This document shows positions 50,701-55,605 of a stretch of DNA of 55,605 nucleotides, piece after piece. Below the pieces are notes generated by a model. That model ran no database searches and was not told where the DNA came from. It was given only the letters and a program-made list of their open reading frames with translations. The stretch lies in the NCBI GenBank assembly GCA_910577355.1, contig CAJTMY010000015.1:1-55605 (forward strand), given 5' to 3'. Positions within the stretch are counted from its first letter, which is position 1, and every line of letters starts with the position of its first letter. Source of the stretch: an uncultured Muribaculaceae bacterium (GTDB lineage Bacteria > Bacteroidota > Bacteroidia > Bacteroidales > Muribaculaceae). Both the position numbers and the translations under genes were made by a program.

Positions 50701-52269
50701 GCCGAGTGGCTGAAAAAGAACGCCGCCATGTCGGTGGAGGAAAGCCACCGCAAGAAGACAGCCGAGGAGGTACAGGCGCAGATGGACGCCGCCACTCCCG
50801 GCAATGCCCTCTATGGGAACGAGGAGGCATTGCAGCAACGCCTTTTCGAGATTAAGGTTAAGTACCTTAAGGAAATGCGCGACGCCTATACCAAAGACAG
50901 CGAGGAATACCACAACTATGTCGTGCAGATTGAACAGGCCGAGGACGCCGAGAGGCTGCGCCGTCAGAAACTTTTGGCGCAGCGTGTGGCCGAGTGGCGC
51001 AAACAGTACGAATATCAGGAAGCCGGGAAACGCCTCGAACTCGAAACGCAGGTGCTCGGCGAGGCTTATGCCGCAGGGCTTATCTCTTACGAAGACTATC
51101 TCCGGGCGCAAAGCGACCTGAAAAAGAAATATGCCGACGAGTATATGCCCGACTCCGCCAGGCCCGCGCAGGGATCGGCGGCGCGGACAGCCCTTGCGAA
51201 GAAGCGTGAACTCGACATTGTGGCTTCGCTCGAAGCCCAGGGGGTGATTACCCACGAACAGGCCGAGGCCGCCAAAGACCGCATCAACCGTGCTTACGAG
51301 AAAAAGGCAATCGAGGGCGTGAGGCGGTTAGGCTCCGAACATACCAATCAGCTTCTCGACATCTACGAGGCATGGAAGAACTTTTTTGACAGCACCGAGG
51401 AAGACGGAGGCAACTGGGCGACACGCCTTGCCGCGCTCGCCCAATCGGTCTTTGCCGTGATGACTGCCGGTATGCAGCAGTATTCTGAGTTTGTCAGAGC
51501 TTCCTCCGACCTCGAAGTGGCAAAGGCCGAAAAAAAGTACGACCGCGAAATAGAGCTTGCAGAGGGCAATTCCTATCGCGTCAAGAAAGCCGAGAAGCAG
51601 AAAGAAAAGGAAATTGCCAAAATCAAGAAGGAGGCCAACCGCAAAATGTTCGTGATGCAGGTTATTCAGGCAGTGGCGCAGACAGCCACAAATGCCCTGA
51701 ACGCCTATGGCTCCGCTGCCGCCGTGCCAGTTATCGGCTATATCCTTGCGCCGATAGCGGCGGCGATGGCCGTTGCCGCAGGTGCCATACAGATAGCCAC
51801 CATCAAGAAGCAGCAACAGGCATCGGAGGCGCAGGGCTACAAATCCGGCGGCTTTACCCCGGAGGGCAAGCCCGACCAAGTGGCCGGTGTGGTTCATGCC
51901 GGAGAATGGGTAGCCTCGCAGAAACTCGTGAAATCGCCGCAGACAAGGCCGCTCATCGAAGCCCTCGACTATGCACAGCGCACAAACACTGTCGGATCGC
52001 TGACCGCAGCCGACGTGTCGCGCTCAATAACAGCCCCTATGGTGCTTGCCGCGCAACCCCAGGCCATGCCCGTTGTCAATGTCAACGTGCCGCCGCAGGC
52101 CGCACCTGCGGCTGATGAACGGCTCTATGCGACGCTCGACCGCCTCGATGAACGGCTCAACGAGCCTTTCGTTACCGTCAATACCGTTACAGGCGACCAC
52201 GGCATACAGCGCGCACAGGACGAATACGACCGCCTGATGCGAAACCGTCTGCCTAAATCAAGGAAATAA
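47761..52269 (+). CDS. Tail tape measure protein
   Basis: 1502 aa, the longest gene. An N-terminal coiled coil (Q-A-Q-Q-M-L-K-R-L-Q-S-E-A-A-K-L-E-K-K) is followed by the TP901-type minor-tail core (A-V-N-T-Y-A-E-M-E-E, L-A-Q-E-G-G-R-L-G-Y). Hydrophobic stretches lie around 495-605 (G-I-I-T-V-F-A-A-Y-Y-S-W-L-G), then a very long charged coiled coil and another hydrophobic part (about 1300-1345, A-A-V-P-V-I-G-Y-I-L-A-P-I-A-A-A). It sets tail length and is ejected with DNA. At roughly 1.5 angstrom per residue the tail would be about 220 nm. Confidence 0.92.
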   Translation: MANYNTSATVTLSVNGKQAQQMLKRLQSEAAKLEKKLAKAATAGDKATMSKLQKELKQTNGLIQKLQSSAKTAEQVLARMDRATPRELNKALRTLQSQLNGIQRGTAAWDMQIAKIKLLKAEIAKVNAQMAVGQTRWQRFNNWLNNCQTAIMGVVAAITGLVMAGRKAVNTYAEMEETLANTQKYTRMTAAEVLELNELFKGMDTRLAREQLNLLAQEGGRLGYNTVQSVKEYVEAASIINVALVDLGEGATQTIAKLSNIFGMEQMYGVRDAMLKVGSTVNHLSQNCTAAKPFIVEFAQRMAGIGSTAKMTIPEIMAFAATLDAHGQKVEMSATALQRTIMELFKKPGEMAKKVGLETNTFIETLNRSTTEGVMMFLEALGRLGEDQALAVLSPLFQDLGLDGARVSSVLSNLSSHLDFLKWQLGEANQAFREGTSASNEYAIFNNTAQAAIDKARKRVTELAVELGEKLYPVMRHIYTSSSVFLRVLNQIVTFIIKYRTAILGIITVFAAYYSWLGLVKTAHAAYNIVVKAATALHNAWRIAVVLGRIAVIAFTQGIGAATHAFRLLTAAMSANPFGLILAAVTALVLVIKALCDRTSEYTKKLREAVNTAANFSKELSKEQRQLDELFGKLEACKRGTKEYKEVKDTIISQYGKYLRGLINERNEITDLTAAYKRLAAAARIAAKERAIQGAKDAAQETFDDAFSGLAKKLQEQLVAYGKSYKDAVRITNRVVIDLQTTGTIGQDIVGELQGIKGSLQDKWGWTAHPVNVVNDMIGTHGEYTTAMGEINQIERETNPLAGYSATELRRLITDFEGHAERGEGGAIIIGINEPNPTTRRIAANEVSEFLDEARARLSVLETPSNDPVAGNPDFTLDDFTPYESEKDRKAREAEERRAAIKARKEFKDKLNDAKGEWEAGAAQNVSDYSAGLKSWTQFLLYKHNLEIKYYDDRLRIFEDYNLQEDEDYQELLKKKAEIQAEWLKKNAAMSVEESHRKKTAEEVQAQMDAATPGNALYGNEEALQQRLFEIKVKYLKEMRDAYTKDSEEYHNYVVQIEQAEDAERLRRQKLLAQRVAEWRKQYEYQEAGKRLELETQVLGEAYAAGLISYEDYLRAQSDLKKKYADEYMPDSARPAQGSAARTALAKKRELDIVASLEAQGVITHEQAEAAKDRINRAYEKKAIEGVRRLGSEHTNQLLDIYEAWKNFFDSTEEDGGNWATRLAALAQSVFAVMTAGMQQYSEFVRASSDLEVAKAEKKYDREIELAEGNSYRVKKAEKQKEKEIAKIKKEANRKMFVMQVIQAVAQTATNALNAYGSAAAVPVIGYILAPIAAAMAVAAGAIQIATIKKQQQASEAQGYKSGGFTPEGKPDQVAGVVHAGEWVASQKLVKSPQTRPLIEALDYAQRTNTVGSLTAADVSRSITAPMVLAAQPQAMPVVNVNVPPQAAPAADERLYATLDRLDERLNEPFVTVNTVTGDHGIQRAQDEYDRLMRNRLPKSRK

Positions 52270-52285
52270 TCAATAATCTTTCTTT

Positions 52286-54073
52286 ATGGAAATTAGAATA
52301 AACGGGCGCGATGCAGTCCTCAAATCCGGCACATCTTTTGAATATGTGGCCGAAAATCGAATGTTCAGCGGTTCGGACGGCTATACTTTGAGCATAACCT
52401 TTCCGCTGAAAGACTGCCCGGAGAATACGGCCATTTTCGGCAACATCAACCGTGCGGACGTTATCGCCCGTAAGGTAATTTTCGAGTGCGAAATACGGCA
52501 CGGCAAGTTTTTCAAATTCGGCTCCATCACTGTCAACGAAATCAACGCTTCCGAGGTAAAATGCCAGTTCCTTGAAGGCCGCAGCGAGCAGAACTTCTCG
52601 CAGACCTTCGACGACATCTATATAAATGAACTCGACCTCGGCCAATGGCCTTCGGGCAAGCCCGACCCGGTAAAGGCGTGGCAGCCCTCTTATTATCCCG
52701 ATGCTGTGGCTCTGCCGTGGGTAAACGATTATTCGGGCAATATTCAGAACCTTGCCGAATACACCGTGGACGATGCCACACAGAACAGGGGGCATTACTC
52801 CTGGCACTCCGACACATGGGGGCTGTCGTGGCAGCCTTACCTCATATTCATCGTGCGTAAGATTTGCGAGGCCGTAGGCTATGCCGTAGACCTGTCGCAA
52901 TGGGAGCAATCCGAAGAACACCGCTGGCTGCTTGTCTGCAACTGCCTCCCGGCGGCATGGTACACGCCGCAGTACGCCCGTGCTTTGCCGCACTGGACTG
53001 TCGCGGAGTTTTTCGAGAAACTGGAAATCTTTTTAGGCGCGGAGTTTGAGATAAACCACCGCGCCCGTACCGTGGCTTTCGCCTTCACGCACGACCTGAT
53101 GGCCGCGTCGGGTGCCGTCGAACTGCGCGACGTGCTTTCCGAACACTCCACCGAAGTATCGGTTGAAGATGCCCGGTGCGAGTATGCCGAGGCTAAAAAC
53201 CTCGTCTATAAGGAGTGCGACCATGCCGTATGGAAATATTACTCGTGCGACTGGTTTATAAAGGCATGGAAAGACCGCGCCGTCATATATGATACCATGC
53301 GCGAACTTTTGGCCGCTAACAAAGGCTGGCGAACTTGGGACGGGCAGCATCATCGAAGCAGTCAGATAGACCGCTTGCTGTATGCCAAAGATGCCGACGC
53401 ATACTTTGTTATCCGTGCCGTCAGCCGTACCCCTTATTTTGACAAGTACAGATTACGGTTCACATATAAATGTGTGTTGCAGCCTGTGAATCTTTTCGGC
53501 GGGCGCATTGTGGACGAGAGCGAAGACGCCGACCAGATCGAAATCGAATTTGTTCCGGCGCGGATAGACTACACCGAAGAAAAGTACGGACGTTGCCTGT
53601 TCCTCTCTTTCTCCGGCTACGACGAGGACAACGGCACCGGGGAGGACGAAAGCACATATCCGTTTATGCAGACCCACACCATACAGAGCCTTGAAGCAGG
53701 GGAGAAAGAGAAGAAAGCCGAATACTACGACCGTATCTATGTCGGCTTTTGGGACGGAGCACAGAACACTCGCGGCAAACTGCCTTATCCGCAAGTGGAG
53801 GATATTGAAATTATGGAAGACTGGAGCAACTTTCAGTATCTCCATTTCAATATGCGCCTCAACAATCGGCAGCTCAACAGCCGCCGTATAGTACACCGTA
53901 TCGACACAGGCAAGAAAACAACCTTTAAGTTCCTTGCCGATTCCATACCAAACGTAAGGAGCGTTTTCATCATACACGGCAAGAAATACGTCTGCGAAAA
54001 AATAACCGCGACCTTCACCGAACAGGGAATGTCGCAGTTACTCAAAGGCGTTTTCTACCCAATCACCGAGTAA
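52286..54073 (+). CDS. Tail hub / distal tail-like protein
   Basis: 595 aa, 16 nt behind the tape measure gene. N-terminal beta domain (M-E-I-R-I-N-G-R-D-A-V-L-K-S-G-T-S-F-E-Y), a middle part rich in Trp (S-W-H-S-D-T-W-G-L-S-W-Q-P), and repeated beta segments to the C-terminus. Synteny (tape measure, then this) is that of Dit/Tal baseplate proteins. It would form the tail tip. No lytic or fibre motif is obvious. Confidence 0.7.
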   Translation: MEIRINGRDAVLKSGTSFEYVAENRMFSGSDGYTLSITFPLKDCPENTAIFGNINRADVIARKVIFECEIRHGKFFKFGSITVNEINASEVKCQFLEGRSEQNFSQTFDDIYINELDLGQWPSGKPDPVKAWQPSYYPDAVALPWVNDYSGNIQNLAEYTVDDATQNRGHYSWHSDTWGLSWQPYLIFIVRKICEAVGYAVDLSQWEQSEEHRWLLVCNCLPAAWYTPQYARALPHWTVAEFFEKLEIFLGAEFEINHRARTVAFAFTHDLMAASGAVELRDVLSEHSTEVSVEDARCEYAEAKNLVYKECDHAVWKYYSCDWFIKAWKDRAVIYDTMRELLAANKGWRTWDGQHHRSSQIDRLLYAKDADAYFVIRAVSRTPYFDKYRLRFTYKCVLQPVNLFGGRIVDESEDADQIEIEFVPARIDYTEEKYGRCLFLSFSGYDEDNGTGEDESTYPFMQTHTIQSLEAGEKEKKAEYYDRIYVGFWDGAQNTRGKLPYPQVEDIEIMEDWSNFQYLHFNMRLNNRQLNSRRIVHRIDTGKKTTFKFLADSIPNVRSVFIIHGKKYVCEKITATFTEQGMSQLLKGVFYPITE

Positions 54074-54074
54074 T

Positions 54075-55346
54075 TTATGCAGCTTCGGCCTCAGCCGCCT
54101 TACGAGGCCGACCGCGCCGTTTTGCCGGGGCTTCAACAGGTTTGCGCCAATCTTTGCCGTAAAGTACCCAGTCAAGCACTTTTCTGTTGGCATCATCTAC
54201 CTTGCTCATATCATATTCAATGTAGATGTCGGTTACTGTATTTCCTCCGTGGCCTAACGCTGCGGCTATTGTATCTTTGGGAATATCGAGGCTGGCAGCT
54301 ATCGTAGCCCACGAATGGCGCGCCCAGTAGGTTGTCAGTTCAGAAAGACCGAGTTTTTCTTTTACGGCTTTCAGACCTTTACACAGATTGTTGTAAAAGT
54401 GGCGGTAGTTGACGCAGCCATCGAGGTAGTTAAGCAGGTGCTTCTCGCCGCTGTATTTCTCAATGAGCGCAAGTGCTTCCGGCTCTACCTTGATGGAATA
54501 AGGCCGATGTGTCTTGGCTCTTATATAGTTGACGCGCCCGGACACTATTTCTTCGAGGTTGCAGAGGTCAACCACATTTATGCCTACCAACATAAATGTA
54601 AGGGCGAAGAAATCGCGGTACTTTTCTTCCCATTCCTCCAACCCCTGCGCCGAGAATATGGCGCGGAGTGTTGTTGTGTCGAAGTTGCGCTTTCGTGTTG
54701 CCTCACTCTTTATTTTGAAGCGGCGAAAGGCATAGGTATTCGTTACCTCGTTGTCAATAGCGTAATTAACTACGGTGCGAATGTTACGCATATGTATCGC
54801 TATCGAGTTTGTCTTGCAAGTCTTTGCCAGGAAATCGTTGAAACTTTCGAGCCACGAAATCTTGATGTCCTCGAACTTCACTTTGGCAAGGCCGGCTTCT
54901 CCGAGCCACGCCACAAGGCGGCTGCGTGTTGCCTCATAGATTGCCTTTGTGCGCCCTTGCTTGCGCCCGGTGAAGCGGTCGAACCATTTTATAAATGTGT
55001 TCGGATCTTCTTCGGGCTTTTCGGCCTTTTCCACTTTGGGGGCAATCTTGGCAAGTATGTAATCTTTTACATCTTTTGCCCTCATTCCACTGATTATCTC
55101 ATCATCGAGCAATGAAATAAGCACCTTTTCCACCTCGACCTTGCGGCCTCCGATGAAAGCGTTTAGTTGAAGCTGATTTGGGTGGTCGATTACTTTCTCC
55201 GTAACTGAATCCCACTGGTGCGGCATTACATATACGTTCAGTGAGATAAGCGATGTCTGCCTTTCATGGCAGATTGAGATTTTGAGCGGAGCAGCCTTTC
55301 CGTCTTTGGCGGCTCGCTTGTCAAGAATAACTTTTACGGTTGTCAT
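54075..55346 (-). CDS. int: Tyrosine integrase
   Basis: 423 aa. N-terminal arm-binding domain (K-V-I-L-D-K-R-A-A-K-D-G-K), SAM-like core-binding domain (about 110-210), and C-terminal catalytic domain with A-R-H-S-W-A-T (box II Arg), L-G-H-G-G-N, and the Tyr nucleophile in I-Y-I-E-Y-D-M-S. The usual first Arg of box I seems replaced: the region reads F-M-L-V-G-I-N-V-V-D-L where relatives have R-G-M. It would catalyse integration at the tRNA-Ser site. It is convergent with the tail genes, 1 nt apart, and points inward from attR. Confidence 0.93.
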   Translation of the reverse strand: MTTVKVILDKRAAKDGKAAPLKISICHERQTSLISLNVYVMPHQWDSVTEKVIDHPNQLQLNAFIGGRKVEVEKVLISLLDDEIISGMRAKDVKDYILAKIAPKVEKAEKPEEDPNTFIKWFDRFTGRKQGRTKAIYEATRSRLVAWLGEAGLAKVKFEDIKISWLESFNDFLAKTCKTNSIAIHMRNIRTVVNYAIDNEVTNTYAFRRFKIKSEATRKRNFDTTTLRAIFSAQGLEEWEEKYRDFFALTFMLVGINVVDLCNLEEIVSGRVNYIRAKTHRPYSIKVEPEALALIEKYSGEKHLLNYLDGCVNYRHFYNNLCKGLKAVKEKLGLSELTTYWARHSWATIAASLDIPKDTIAAALGHGGNTVTDIYIEYDMSKVDDANRKVLDWVLYGKDWRKPVEAPAKRRGRPRKAAEAEAA

Positions 55347-55399
55347 AACATTAAACTCACCTCCGAACCACTTTAATAGCTTTTCTTACCTCAAATATT

Positions 55400-55418
55400 T
55401 GCGTGCATGTTGCGTGCA
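55400..55418 (+). promoter_or_regulatory. Candidate integrase/excisionase arm site, right
   Basis: TGCGTGCATGTTGCGTGCA: tandem TGCGTGCA separated by TGT; 16/19 match to 12512-12530 near attL. It also lies in the int promoter region (start 55346), so it might regulate int. Confidence 0.45.
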
Positions 55419-55504
55419 GACCTCGGCATTTTTCGGCTTTTCTCAGCTATTTTCGGCAGTCTTTCGGTTTTTTTTAATGTCGTTTCCGGGGGAGAAAAAG
55501 GAAA

Positions 55505-55550
55505 GAACACGTTGAATCAACGCTTCAATTCGTTGTCTTTCAACGTGTTC
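55505..55550 (-). terminator. Phage-borne terminator for the restored tRNA-Ser
   Basis: 12-bp stem GAACACGTTGAA/TTCAACGTGTTC with an inner CAACG/CGTTG stem, 4 nt past the tRNA 3' end. On the minus strand it is followed by TTTCCTTTTTCTC. It replaces the host terminator left behind at 12351. Confidence 0.85.
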
Positions 55551-55554
55551 CTTG

Positions 55555-55605
55555 CGGAGTGAGGGGGATTCGAACCCCCGATACGCTTTTGGCGTATACA
55601 CGCTT
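55555..55605 (-). tRNA. tRNA-Ser, 3' part (restored gene, 5' part outside window)
   Basis: Read on the minus strand: anticodon 3' stem, long variable arm (TACGC/GCGTA), T arm GGGGG-TTCGAAT-CCCCC (loop GTTCGAA type), acceptor strand TCACTCCG ending at 55555. CCA is not encoded. The anticodon is just beyond the window; GGA is inferred from the left fragment. The T stem and acceptor differ from the left copy, so the prophage supplies its own version. Confidence 0.85.
55580..55605. repeat. attR, right 26-bp direct repeat
   Basis: Identical to 12420-12445; ends at the last base of the window, so the true repeat may be longer. Confidence 0.9.

Larger units (their letters stand above)
12420..55605. 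mobile_element. Integrated siphovirus-like prophage, about 43.2 kb, in tRNA-Ser
   Basis: Bounded by a 26-bp perfect direct repeat (12420-12445 and 55580-55605) in the 3' half of a tRNA-Ser. The integrase gene is at the right end and the repressor switch at the left. Between them are a complete set of phage functions: replication, terminase, portal, protease, capsid, neck, tape measure, tail hub and lysis. No transposase or conjugation genes are seen. All core genes look intact, so the prophage may be inducible. AT-rich accessory genes and repeated regulatory modules interrupt the structural region. Confidence 0.93.

Noticed and set aside
12420..55605. Phage-wide reassignment of TAG as a sense codon
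   Set aside because: Genes ending at 23280, 24591 and 39419 use TAG at natural C-termini, so TAG is a stop here; the amber frame at 32412-32846 is better read as decay.
12420..55605. Mu-like transposable phage or conjugative element
   Set aside because: There is no transposase, relaxase or Tra gene; a tyrosine integrase and tRNA-located direct repeats are present. ArdA alone is not proof of conjugation.

Overview
The window is from a Bacteroidales genome, most like Muribaculaceae. Evidence: TonB-dependent receptor plus ECF sigma/anti-sigma operon, GLUG-repeat lipoproteins, promoters of the Bacteroidetes type (TTTG or TTG, 17-21 nt, TANNTTTG), and almost no dependence on Shine-Dalgarno sites. 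Family assignments come from reading the proteins; no database search was possible.

Layout. (1) 1-12394 is host chromosome: a minus-strand operon (receptor, sigma factor, anti-sigma-like membrane protein, two envelope proteins); two large plus-strand GLUG surface lipoproteins, the first split by a frameshift; and a HepT/MntA toxin-antitoxin pair. (2) 12420-55605 is an integrated siphovirus-like prophage of about 43.2 kb. It is bounded by a 26-bp direct repeat lying in the 3' half of a tRNA-Ser gene (anticodon GGA inferred from the left copy). The right repeat ends exactly at the window end, so the 5' half of the tRNA is outside.

Prophage order: repressor and divergent switch; Cro-like and excisionase-like proteins; primase-helicase beside a candidate origin; small early genes; ArdA; Abi-like HEPN protein; ClpP-type prohead protease with scaffold-like tail; major capsid; tail-tube-like protein; phosphoribosyltransferase; terminase region; portal; connector and neck proteins; tail-fibre-like protein; holin, amidase and u-spanin-like lysis genes; tape measure; tail hub; tyrosine integrase.

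Two layers are superimposed on this ordinary phage plan. First, AT-rich accessory genes ('morons'), mostly on the minus strand, sit between structural genes. Most have their own promoter, several apparently leaderless, and they encode secreted or small membrane proteins, an S41 peptidase and an Abi protein. Second, five related palindromic divergent-promoter/leader modules precede ardA and four small genes of unknown function; the company of ardA suggests an anti-defence regulon. There is also a gene-free stretch of about 1.6 kb before the tape-measure gene that reads as a large, highly structured non-coding RNA, plus several smaller structured RNAs.
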